23,307 nucleotides of DNA from a virus, in the IMG/VR virus record IMGVR_UViG_3300006190_000016, positions 1 to 23,307 of that record; one strand, 5' to 3'. Both the position numbers and the translations under genes were made by a program. Every line of letters begins with the position of its first letter. Within the stretch, counting starts at the first letter, position 1. The notes beneath the pieces were generated by a model, which saw nothing but the letters and a program-made list of their open reading frames with translations, searched no databases and was not told where the DNA came from. Positions 1 through 8,714 of this stretch are shown here, in pieces.

Positions 1-3000
1 TAGGTCAGATATAGTAGTATCCAGAGAAGTAAGTATGGTGTCCTTAGCTACTCCCATTTGCTTAGATAGCTGCTCAATTTTAGCGTCTAACTGCTCATCA
101 GTAACCTGCCCCTCATTGGCTACTCGTAGTTCCCCAATAGCATCCCATACCTCTGTACGGAGTGTAGCTATCTCAGCTACCCTATCGTTGTTTAGATCTG
201 TCATCTTACTGTCTAACGCAGCGTCATCAGTGTTTATAGTCTTCAGTAACTCTCCTCTAGTTACTTCTAAGTCGCCAGACACCTTCGTTACTGCGGCAGC
301 GATTGCCTCATCCCGAGTGGTACCTTCTACCTCCATAGCCTTAACAAATTCGTCGGCTAACCTGCGTTCTACGTCTATAATATTATCGTTAGTCGCCTTA
401 ATATCGACAGCAATCTCATCACCTAGTCTACCAAGGGCAGTCGCTAGCATGGCGTGCGTAACAAAGTTATTGTCGGCCTCTACTAGATTATTTATAGCCC
501 CTTCAATAGCCTCTATACGGGTAACGTTGGGGTCGTTATCCATAATCGCATCAATCTGAGCATTGAGGTCGTCTCTAAGAGCATTTAGTTCATTTTGCGT
601 AGCAGGGATCGCGGTGCCAAACTCTGGGTCGTTTTGCAATCTCTGTTGTATCTGAACCTCAGCGGAACCTACTGTCTTACGAGTAAACGTAGCGACTTCT
701 TCATCACTTAGTGTGTAGCCTTTTGATTCCGCAAAGTCTCTAACCTGTTGCTCCGTCATAGTGTAGCGTACATCTTCTGGCTCAGTAGCTAACCACTCAC
801 CGATAGCCACGCTGATGTTTTCGGGGCCATACTTATTTTGGAACTGCTGCATCTGAGCGCCAGTCAAGTAAACACCGTGGTCATCTATACCCGCAGTACG
901 TATCTTCCCAGTTCCAACCGTGGCGATACCATAGCCCGGCTTTTGCGCTACGAATTCACCAATACCGGCTTGTGCGTCTTCTAATGTATCGCCAAGGAAC
1001 TGTTCCGCCTGTGCATCAGTAATAATTCTACCGTTACTAAGGAACTCGTTCTTAATCTGCTCTACAGTTACAGCAGGGGTACCTACATCCGTATCGGGGT
1101 CTTGTATATCTAGTTTTAATACTCCCGTTACGTTCTCTTCCGTATCCTGCCCTACGTATAAATCTGCTTCTTCGTCGGTAAGAATGACACCCTCTGCAAG
1201 CGCAGCTTCTTGCACTTCTCCTCGGTCTGTGAATAGGGGGTCAATGTATTCGGCAACGTCGGCGGTTAGGTCTGTATCAGCGCCAACTGCACCTACAAAG
1301 TTTGATATGTCAGCATCGCTAGCTGCAAACCCTAAGTCTTCAAACATCACCGACACTTCTTGACTACTGTTATATTCTGAGTCAAAAGACAAGTCTAGTA
1401 TATCTGTGCGGATAGCAGTGTCTTCTATACCGAAGTTATTTAGCACGGCTTCCACATCTGCCGAACTACCGCCGTTACCTATCGTGTCCGCTAGTTCTAG
1501 TTGGAAAGTGGGATTTCCGTTCATTAGAATCCTACCCTCTACACTGCTCGGATCACTACTACCGGGGGCACTAGGGTCAATAATATTTAGTCCGCCTACA
1601 GTACCTGCGACGGTACCTTCGAGAATTGCCCCCAAAGTTGCGGACGTAAGTATATTTTGCGACCAGTCGCGATCGGGGTCTAGTCCAGAGTTATATATTA
1701 ACAACTCCTTAACGGCTGCTACACTACCCTCTTCTATACCCCCAGTTATCGCTTCTGAACTCACGGGCTTGAGAGTTTCGTACATCTGCAAGAATGTATT
1801 TTTCTCTTTAAGTGTGGCTGTAGACATGTCTTTGCCAAACACTTTTTTGTACATGTCCGCGCCACCGATACCCATAGTTAGGCCAGTAACCATCATAGAA
1901 CTCATACCTACGGCGTGGGCGTTCGCAGATGCAAATCTTTCTGCTTCTTCTGCGGTCATGGGGGCTTCCATCTCCCCGGTTACGGCATTAAATTTTGGGG
2001 TTGTAGCTAGGGCATAGAACTCATCGTATGCGCCGCTAGCTTCTCCGCCGTACGCCTCCGCCATGTCGATTGCTACAGCTCCAGTAAAACCAAAAGTATT
2101 AGACATAGCAGATACAATCTCGTCAGACTGCTTTAGTCCTCTACCTATAACTTGTCCCGCGAGTTTGAACCCACCACCAAACAATAACGTAGGTACCTCT
2201 TGTATGACTTCTTTCATCACGAGGTCTTTTACAAACATGTCGGGGTAAGTGCTTATAGCTTCCCAGACTCCATCACTTTCTAGCAGCGCGTACATCTTAT
2301 CGCGCGCTTGTCGATAGTCTTCTGTATGCGTGGCGTTAGCCATACCACTTATAGCGTTTGTTACTTCTTGGAAGGTAGAACCCGGTATCTCGGATTGTCC
2401 AGATTCAAAATCTTCTATCATGGCTTTGTGTATGTTTTCGTTATACTCTAACCCAGCCGCAGCATAGTGTGGCGCAGGAGACATACCTATAGGGACGTTC
2501 TTAACAGTCTCTATAAACCAATCTATGCCACCCATAAACTCGTTAGTTGCTTCAATTACGTTTACGATGTCGTCTACAAACTGCTCGGCTGATTTACTTC
2601 CCGTCTGGGGGTCGCCACTTATTATGCCGGAGACACTACCGGAGTAGGGCAAAGCAAAATCTGCATCCTTATATTTCTCTAGAGTATCTAGCATGCCCTT
2701 AGCGGTCTCGTACCACCAGTTACCTGCGACGTCTTCTCCCACGCTTTGGGGCATCTCTCCAAGGGTTTTTAGCCATGCTTCGGGGTCTGTAACCAGTAAG
2801 GTCTCTAGGGGATCACTTGACCCAAATGCGGCTTGAAACTCTTCGGTTTGCATGGCTGGAACGGCTTCTGTTAAGTTACCCTCCGCGTCTTGCTCCTGCA
2901 CGTATGTCGTGCCGTTAGCATTGGCTTCGTAGAACCTAAACCCACCATCATCCGTTTGTTCTGTTATCGTCTGGTTCTCGGCTAACTTAATGCCTCCGTT

Positions 3001-6000
3001 TACGTAAGATACGTCTTGTCCATCTGGCCCAGCAAAGGTGCCATTTAGAGGCTTCATCTCTCCATCTACTATTGCGTACTGGTTGTTAGTCTCCTGCACG
3101 GTCAGTACATTGTTACCAAACCTATCCGTACCTTGAAGGACTAGTCCGTACTCGTCGTCGTAGGAAACAGATTGCATACCCTCAGTGGACACCACTTCCC
3201 ACGTTAGTTTGCCTGTTACAGGGTTAAAGGTCAGTCGCGCATCCCCGGACACCACATCTGCCCAGTCCGCAGCGCCCCCAAGTGCGATACCCATAGAACT
3301 TTTTTGGTTGCTCTCTTCTACTACTAATTTACGCCTGTCCCCAACGGGTACGAAGTCCCCGACTTTTAAATCCTCAAACGGTAATCCAGCCGCCTCAAGC
3401 CGCTCTTGCATGCTGCCAATGTTTTCTTCCGTAAGAACGTACTCTTGAGCGCCACCCAAATCAGACAGTGCCATAAGAGAACTTTGCACGCGCCATGTTA
3501 GTGCGGCTTCGTTCGCTAGTCCGTCTTTTAGAGCCTGTATGTCGCCCCCATAGGTCTGATTGAGGCGGTTTCTAATTCTTTGGAGTTCTTCTGGAGATAG
3601 TTTAGCTGGATTTATACCCGCTGCGGTTATAGCGGTGTTCATCAACTTATTAAATGCGGCGTCGTACTGCGTCCCAAACTCTTCTGCATTAGCAGCGTCG
3701 CCGTTTCTTAGGCCGTTTTGTAGGTAGTGGTCGTACGCACTCTCTCCCTCAGGGATGTTGTGTTTTTGTCGGTACCAAGACTCATCAAAATTAGGAGCAA
3801 GGTTTGACACTGTACCTTTTTCCAGTTCTAAAAATGCGGGGGTTAGATTGTCGTTCAGTATGACTGTAGCCTCGTTGAGGTCGTCACTAGCGTTGTTAAA
3901 ATCCTCGACCGCATCATTATGCGCATTCTGCGCATTGGTCATGTTATTGTCGTACGTCTCTAGGAGAGGTTGGTACTCTGTAGTTGCTTTATCTATGTAC
4001 GCAGTTAGGGCGTTGTTGTACGCGTCTATATCTGACTGGCGACCTGTAGCTTCCGCGTAAGTTTGTAAATCCTCAACGGATTGCCACTCATCTTTCATCT
4101 GTGTCTGGATAGCGGCGGCGTCTGAGTAGTTCGTATCGTAAACACCTTGTTGGCGATCCATCTCTTCAGTAGCCAGTCTTGTATTAGTGAACTCCCCAGT
4201 TACCTTATCCGCCATAACGGCAAGGTCATCCCCTAGGGTTCCGTCACGTATGGAGTCCTTCGCAGCGGCAGCGGCGGCGCTACCAATCGTCATCAAAAAC
4301 GCAGTAGAAGCGTCTCCACCCAAAGCGGCGCTAACCACAGCGCTGTTGATTGCTTGGGTCATTAACCTAGCCCCCACAACGTCGTTCGCGTATTCGCCTA
4401 TATTTTCTTCCACTATTTTAGTAGTAATAGTTGCCGAAGTTAGCGCCTGAGTCATAGCCGCTTCGTCTATCTCCCCATTTACTACAGCGTCCTTTAGCCC
4501 TTCTTCAATAGCATCTCGTGCCCCCTCAGGAAGGTTTTTGAACGTATCTCCAGTAGCTACTTTTAGCCTCTCCCTTACAGCGTCCATGGAGTCTAGTGGT
4601 ATACCTGCGGCTTTGGAGGTGTTTATAAACCCGTCCAGCACAGATGTAGCGGCGTCAGTTATAGGAGTTAGTACTTTAGTGTCTATCTTGTCTGCTATAG
4701 CTTCAAAGTCATCGAAGATGGGCTGTAGTACGTCATCATCAAATTTAGACAGTAGGTCATCTATATCAGAAAAATCAACCCCCACAGCAGCTTCTATGCC
4801 GCCGAGTATGGGCTGTAACACCTTGTCATCAAAAGCGCTTAGGGCGTTTAGGGTAGTCTCAGACAGATTCACACCGTACTCTTTTAGTACCGCCTCTATG
4901 TCATCCCCAACTCCGGTGGAGGCAATCCAATCTTTAACCGCCTCAGTCCCCGCAGAGGCCAACGCCTCCTCAAAAGAATCTCCGGCTATCATCTTATTCG
5001 TAACGTCGTTTAGCCCTTCTATTATTGCGGGGCTGAAGTTATCAGCAGTAATCCCTAATTTAGCGAAACCCGACTGTATGAAGTTTCCACCATATGTAGA
5101 CATCAAAAATTCTTTTGGGTCGCCTGTCCCGATAGCGTTGAGTAGTAATATTGTTTCGTTGTAGGTCATTGCCCCTAAACCTACACCTGCTAGTAGCCTC
5201 GCTTTTTCGGCGGCACCGGCAGCGGTAACGGCTGCGTCTGTGGCTCCACTGGCTTTCGATGCGGCTTCGGTGGCTTTCACTGCTTTTTCCACATCGGCGG
5301 CACTAGGAGGAGGAGTAATTTTCCCTGCTATCTTTAGCCCGGCGATAGCAACGGTAACATAATCCATACTGGTTATCGTCTGACCATTAGCTGCCCGTAA
5401 AGCCACCATAATAGCGGCTGGAATCGGCCCCATTAAGGATATAGCCGTATTCATAGCGTTAAGCGCGCTGTTCCACTGGTCTTGAGTACTGTCCCAATAC
5501 GACTGTTCTTGCCCGTTGTTTTTCTGACCATACAGCAAATCGTACTGATTTAGCGTGTCTAGGGGGTCATCTTGATCCTTAAACGAGTCATATATATCGT
5601 CAGACACTACCTTCCACATATCTCGGGGATCAGCACCAAAACCAGCAAAAAGAAAGTCGGTAACGTCATCCAGTACCCCCCTTTCAAAGTAATCTTCAGG
5701 GTCGCCAAAACCTATTTGCGCCAATGCGTAGGGAGTAGCGGTGAACAACTCGATTCTAGGATTTTCGTCGAAGATTAGTTTTCCGTCCGCCCCCCTTCTT
5801 TCTGTCTCTTCCGTATTAAGTGAGGGGCCAGCAACAAACTCCTCATTCCACACGTCATAGTAGAAGTAGGAGTTGTCCGAGTTTTCGTTGAGTAGCGACA
5901 CAAAATCCCGCTTAAAGTCGTCTTCCTCTATGAATCCTCTGTCCCGTCTACTCTCTAGAAGGGTCATTTTTAGGTGGTGTGGGGAATCTCCATAGGCTTT

Positions 6001-6990
6001 TAAATATGCACCTACGTCTCCAGACTCTATAATCTCATCCATGTACTCAATGTAGCCCTGACGCTTACGCTCGAACTCTTTAGCGATTATCAGCTTGCCC
6101 GAAGCTCCGTGGCGGTTTTGATCCACCATATTTCCTTCAGCATCAAATTGGTCAAACCACTCTTGCGCAGTGGTGGCATCCACCCCCCGGCTTATCATGT
6201 TGTTGTAGGTGTATATGGCGTCGTATTCTTTATATTCCCTCGTACCCGAAAAAGACTGAAACCCTGTTTCTCCAGAAGTGTCGTACTCTCCGCCCGCCAG
6301 ATTATCGACAATAGTGCCGTCGGCTAGAGTGGTGTATTTTTGGTCAAAAGCGTTGAACCCCAACATGCCCAGCTTCTCTTGGTCATACTCTTTATACGCG
6401 TCACGGGTGCTACTAAGTACCCTCTCCATATACAGGTTTGGGTTTAGGATGTAAGCATCTTGATCCCAAGGAAAACGCTGTAAAGTCTCTTGGATACCGC
6501 GTTCTCCATACATAGCACGGGAGAAACTTGCGAGATCATCTACTTGCTGTTGTTGGAGTTCCCACTCCCCCGTAGCGTGCTCCAAAGCACCACCACCACC
6601 ACTGCCAGTAAAGTCTGAAGCTACTGGAGGTGGCACGTTACGTACGGTCTGACCCCAATTCTCTAGGGCCGCGCCGTATGATGTGTCATTATTAAAATCC
6701 GCCCTGTCAGGTTTTAGTACGTTGCCTGTATACCCGCGAGTTGAAGCCCAGTCTCGCGTAGGTATCGGAATATCCCCAAACTTAGCTATCCGCTCATCGT
6801 CCCACGTAAGCCACGATATATCGAATCTTTCCCGTACAGCTTGTTTAGCTAGGTTAAGGTCGCCGGAGCGAATGGTTTTACCGTCTTTTAGGTCTTGATG
6901 AAACTGCTGTACAGCCGGATCACTATCCAACATATCGTAATACGAAGGAGCGGGAGTATTAGCTAGCCATTGCGCGTGAGCTTGAGACAT
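1..6990 (-). CDS. Giant phage virion protein, partial (C-terminus beyond left edge); candidate internal/ejection protein
   Basis: Reading the minus strand from ATG at 6990, every in-frame codon to base 1 is open: 2,330 residues with no stop in the window. The ATG lies one base after the stop of the upstream gene (TAA-T-ATG). Visible segments: a hydrophilic Tyr/Asp/Trp-rich N-terminal region (1-500); hydrophobic Ala/Gly-rich stretches near 511-550, 584-627, 850-930 and 1591-1770; an FDDxVLQPI repeat (720-777); a WYRxKH...AYDHYLxNG module (1068-1097); four helical repeats (about 1880-2118); and a predicted coiled coil from about 2131 to the edge. I see no catalytic motif. Its place at the end of the virion genes, and its size, recall the large internal proteins ejected with podovirus DNA (T7 gp16 is the classical analogue), but this is inference. 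A polyvalent or fibre-like protein is possible. The coding call is very secure; the role is not. Confidence 0.9.
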   Translation of the reverse strand, partial: MSQAHAQWLANTPAPSYYDMLDSDPAVQQFHQDLKDGKTIRSGDLNLAKQAVRERFDISWLTWDDERIAKFGDIPIPTRDWASTRGYTGNVLKPDRADFNNDTSYGAALENWGQTVRNVPPPVASDFTGSGGGGALEHATGEWELQQQQVDDLASFSRAMYGERGIQETLQRFPWDQDAYILNPNLYMERVLSSTRDAYKEYDQEKLGMLGFNAFDQKYTTLADGTIVDNLAGGEYDTSGETGFQSFSGTREYKEYDAIYTYNNMISRGVDATTAQEWFDQFDAEGNMVDQNRHGASGKLIIAKEFERKRQGYIEYMDEIIESGDVGAYLKAYGDSPHHLKMTLLESRRDRGFIEEDDFKRDFVSLLNENSDNSYFYYDVWNEEFVAGPSLNTEETERRGADGKLIFDENPRIELFTATPYALAQIGFGDPEDYFERGVLDDVTDFLFAGFGADPRDMWKVVSDDIYDSFKDQDDPLDTLNQYDLLYGQKNNGQEQSYWDSTQDQWNSALNAMNTAISLMGPIPAAIMVALRAANGQTITSMDYVTVAIAGLKIAGKITPPPSAADVEKAVKATEAASKASGATDAAVTAAGAAEKARLLAGVGLGAMTYNETILLLNAIGTGDPKEFLMSTYGGNFIQSGFAKLGITADNFSPAIIEGLNDVTNKMIAGDSFEEALASAGTEAVKDWIASTGVGDDIEAVLKEYGVNLSETTLNALSAFDDKVLQPILGGIEAAVGVDFSDIDDLLSKFDDDVLQPIFDDFEAIADKIDTKVLTPITDAATSVLDGFINTSKAAGIPLDSMDAVRERLKVATGDTFKNLPEGARDAIEEGLKDAVVNGEIDEAAMTQALTSATITTKIVEENIGEYANDVVGARLMTQAINSAVVSAALGGDASTAFLMTIGSAAAAAAKDSIRDGTLGDDLAVMADKVTGEFTNTRLATEEMDRQQGVYDTNYSDAAAIQTQMKDEWQSVEDLQTYAEATGRQSDIDAYNNALTAYIDKATTEYQPLLETYDNNMTNAQNAHNDAVEDFNNASDDLNEATVILNDNLTPAFLELEKGTVSNLAPNFDESWYRQKHNIPEGESAYDHYLQNGLRNGDAANAEEFGTQYDAAFNKLMNTAITAAGINPAKLSPEELQRIRNRLNQTYGGDIQALKDGLANEAALTWRVQSSLMALSDLGGAQEYVLTEENIGSMQERLEAAGLPFEDLKVGDFVPVGDRRKLVVEESNQKSSMGIALGGAADWADVVSGDARLTFNPVTGKLTWEVVSTEGMQSVSYDDEYGLVLQGTDRFGNNVLTVQETNNQYAIVDGEMKPLNGTFAGPDGQDVSYVNGGIKLAENQTITEQTDDGGFRFYEANANGTTYVQEQDAEGNLTEAVPAMQTEEFQAAFGSSDPLETLLVTDPEAWLKTLGEMPQSVGEDVAGNWWYETAKGMLDTLEKYKDADFALPYSGSVSGIISGDPQTGSKSAEQFVDDIVNVIEATNEFMGGIDWFIETVKNVPIGMSPAPHYAAAGLEYNENIHKAMIEDFESGQSEIPGSTFQEVTNAISGMANATHTEDYRQARDKMYALLESDGVWEAISTYPDMFVKDLVMKEVIQEVPTLLFGGGFKLAGQVIGRGLKQSDEIVSAMSNTFGFTGAVAIDMAEAYGGEASGAYDEFYALATTPKFNAVTGEMEAPMTAEEAERFASANAHAVGMSSMMVTGLTMGIGGADMYKKVFGKDMSTATLKEKNTFLQMYETLKPVSSEAITGGIEEGSVAAVKELLIYNSGLDPDRDWSQNILTSATLGAILEGTVAGTVGGLNIIDPSAPGSSDPSSVEGRILMNGNPTFQLELADTIGNGGSSADVEAVLNNFGIEDTAIRTDILDLSFDSEYNSSQEVSVMFEDLGFAASDADISNFVGAVGADTDLTADVAEYIDPLFTDRGEVQEAALAEGVILTDEEADLYVGQDTEENVTGVLKLDIQDPDTDVGTPAVTVEQIKNEFLSNGRIITDAQAEQFLGDTLEDAQAGIGEFVAQKPGYGIATVGTGKIRTAGIDDHGVYLTGAQMQQFQNKYGPENISVAIGEWLATEPEDVRYTMTEQQVRDFAESKGYTLSDEEVATFTRKTVGSAEVQIQQRLQNDPEFGTAIPATQNELNALRDDLNAQIDAIMDNDPNVTRIEAIEGAINNLVEADNNFVTHAMLATALGRLGDEIAVDIKATNDNIIDVERRLADEFVKAMEVEGTTRDEAIAAAVTKVSGDLEVTRGELLKTINTDDAALDSKMTDLNNDRVAEIATLRTEVWDAIGELRVANEGQVTDEQLDAKIEQLSKQMGVAKDTILTSLDTTISDL

Positions 6991-6991
6991 A

Positions 6992-7789
6992 TTAGTTTTT
7001 TACCAGTAATCCAGTGAATGAGGCAGCGCCATCGTTATTACCTGAGCCAGTGTCGAGTGAGCGACACTCTATATCAGTCTTCTCGGGGATGGCTAGGGGG
7101 CGTGGATATAATACGTTTAAATACGTCTCACGTAAAGGGTGCTTAAAGTCTGAAACAAACGGAGAGTCTGCAACTGGAGACCTAGTAACGAAGTTACCCA
7201 AAGAAAAATCGGCGGCGGTGTTTAGGCGAATACTATAACGGAATACTACAGAATCTAGGTACAAGGTGTATCCGGCAGGCACAGTGTATATCGCAGCAGC
7301 ACTACTGTTACGCAGTGTACTAGAGTTAGCGTTATCTTGTACCAAGTATTTTGTGCCTGTAGGTACTCCACTACTAGTCCCTACTGAGTCTGTTACATAT
7401 ATGTCTCCAAAGTTTTTTGTGTTTGTCCCCACAGTTACGCTAGAGATCCTAAAAACGCGTATATAAGTGCTAGCGGTGGCTACCTGTGTACGCCCCTGCA
7501 TGATTATAACTTCAGACTGCAAGTTATAGTTGGCGTCTAGCCCCTCAAGTAGGAGGGTTTTAGTCCCTGTCTGATTTCCAGAGTCCCCGTCGTCGTTGTT
7601 AGAACTACTACTCACATATAAAGTAGCCGCAGAAGTACGGTAGGGCTGTAACCCCCCGCCCCAACGAACAGTCTCTTCAGTGGTGTCGCCGTCGCTAATG
7701 TCAGGGTTTACCCCCCATATAAATACGGGAATGACACCTTCTACGTCACCTTTTGCTACTTGTAGTCTGTATGGGTCTTGAGTAGCCAT
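6992..7789 (-). CDS. Beta-rich virion protein, second of a tandem paralogous pair (265 aa)
   Basis: No enzyme motif is visible; the composition (Ser/Thr/Asn/Val, short alternating strands) suggests a beta-sandwich virion or tail-surface protein. Its central and C-terminal parts align with the 307-aa product encoded just before it. Shared landmarks in the same order are LLLEGLDANYN, a TQV...YIR.F segment, VTVG..KN.G.IYV, SGVP, SAAA.YTVPAG and TLY.D. The N-terminal 50 residues differ and instead contain an IPVFIWGVNPD stretch. It starts at 7789, one base after the stop of the paralogue, and ends one base before the ATG of the giant gene, so it sits inside a tightly coupled unit. Most likely a tail accessory or receptor-contact protein; a capsid-surface role cannot be excluded. 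Confidence 0.85.
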   Translation of the reverse strand: MATQDPYRLQVAKGDVEGVIPVFIWGVNPDISDGDTTEETVRWGGGLQPYRTSAATLYVSSSSNNDDGDSGNQTGTKTLLLEGLDANYNLQSEVIIMQGRTQVATASTYIRVFRISSVTVGTNTKNFGDIYVTDSVGTSSGVPTGTKYLVQDNANSSTLRNSSAAAIYTVPAGYTLYLDSVVFRYSIRLNTAADFSLGNFVTRSPVADSPFVSDFKHPLRETYLNVLYPRPLAIPEKTDIECRSLDTGSGNNDGAASFTGLLVKN

Positions 7790-7790
7790 A

Positions 7791-8714
7791 TTAGTTCGCT
7801 ATTAGCACTCCGGTAAATTTACCTGTTACTTCGGCAGCGTTCGAGTTAGTGGAAAAAGTAATTAGCTCTACATCCACTTTTTCTGTCAACTTAATGTAGT
7901 TGGGGAAGTCTACATTTAGTAAGTTAGACCTTAGGGGGTAGTTAAAGTAGGCCACCTCTGCCCCATTAGTTACAAACTCCTGAGATATAAGCGAGATAAA
8001 CGAGAACCCTGAGATGGTAGCCCGTATGTCAGTTTTAAGCTGTACTAGGTCTATATACAAAGTGTGTCCGGCAGGTACAGTGTATGCCGCCGCTGCGGAC
8101 GTGTTTAGGGGAGCGTTATCGTCCGCACTTATTATTAAATAGATAGCGTTGTCAGGAACTCCACTAGTAGCCCCAGTAACAGCTACGTATACTATACCTG
8201 CGTTTTTACCCCCAGACCCTACAGTTACAGCCTCTACCTTAAATAGACGAATATAGCTTAGCGAACTTTCTACCTGAGTCTGTCCGTTTAGAGTAATAGT
8301 TTCCGATACAGCATTGTAGTTGGCATCTAACCCCTCAAGCAGGACTGTCCTAGCCCCCGAACCTGCGGAAGTATCGTTGGTATTCGCACTACTAATAAAC
8401 ACTGTAGCGGCCGAAGCGGGCTTTACCATACGCCCTCCTTGGTACTGTATGGTCTCTGCTGTATTCTGAGCTTGATCTTTATTGTAGCCAAAAACCGTTA
8501 TATTAGACGCTCCGGGGATCTCTCCTCGGGCTACCTGATCGTCGTAAGGCACGTCTACCCCCGCAATATTGCGTAGAGCGTTGTCTAGTTGGTTGAAGTA
8601 CTGACGTAGTATACGGTTGTGTTCGTTTGTCGCCCTTGGACTATACTCTGACTTAGCATTAGGTAGAGATGGAGCAACAAACGGTATGTTGTACTTAGTA
8701 GTATCCCCCGGCAT
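7791..8714 (-). CDS. Beta-rich virion protein, first of a tandem paralogous pair (307 aa)
   Basis: This product has two parts. Residues 1 to about 60 are polar and contain a short helix-like stretch (RILRQYFNQLDNAL) that could anchor the protein to the tail. The rest is beta-rich and matches the 265-aa neighbour across LLEGLDANYN, the TQV...YIRLF segment, VTVGSGGKNAG, SGVP, SAAAAYTVPAG and TLYID. The ATG overlaps the stop of the 629-aa gene by one base (TAATG), indicating coupled translation. The pair looks like a gene duplication in which the second copy lost or replaced the N-terminal segment. The function is unknown; the context (between a hub/nozzle-like protein and a giant protein) favours a tail or virion accessory protein. 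Confidence 0.87.
   Translation of the reverse strand: MPGDTTKYNIPFVAPSLPNAKSEYSPRATNEHNRILRQYFNQLDNALRNIAGVDVPYDDQVARGEIPGASNITVFGYNKDQAQNTAETIQYQGGRMVKPASAATVFISSANTNDTSAGSGARTVLLEGLDANYNAVSETITLNGQTQVESSLSYIRLFKVEAVTVGSGGKNAGIVYVAVTGATSGVPDNAIYLIISADDNAPLNTSAAAAYTVPAGHTLYIDLVQLKTDIRATISGFSFISLISQEFVTNGAEVAYFNYPLRSNLLNVDFPNYIKLTEKVDVELITFSTNSNAAEVTGKFTGVLIAN

Noticed and set aside
35-559. Long plus-strand open frames opposite the giant gene (also 1406-2017, 3755-4060, 4538-5164)
   Set aside because: They lie in the same antisense phase of the continuous minus-strand frame, show low-complexity Ser/Ala/Leu products, and have no ribosome sites or recognisable motifs. They are codon-usage shadows.
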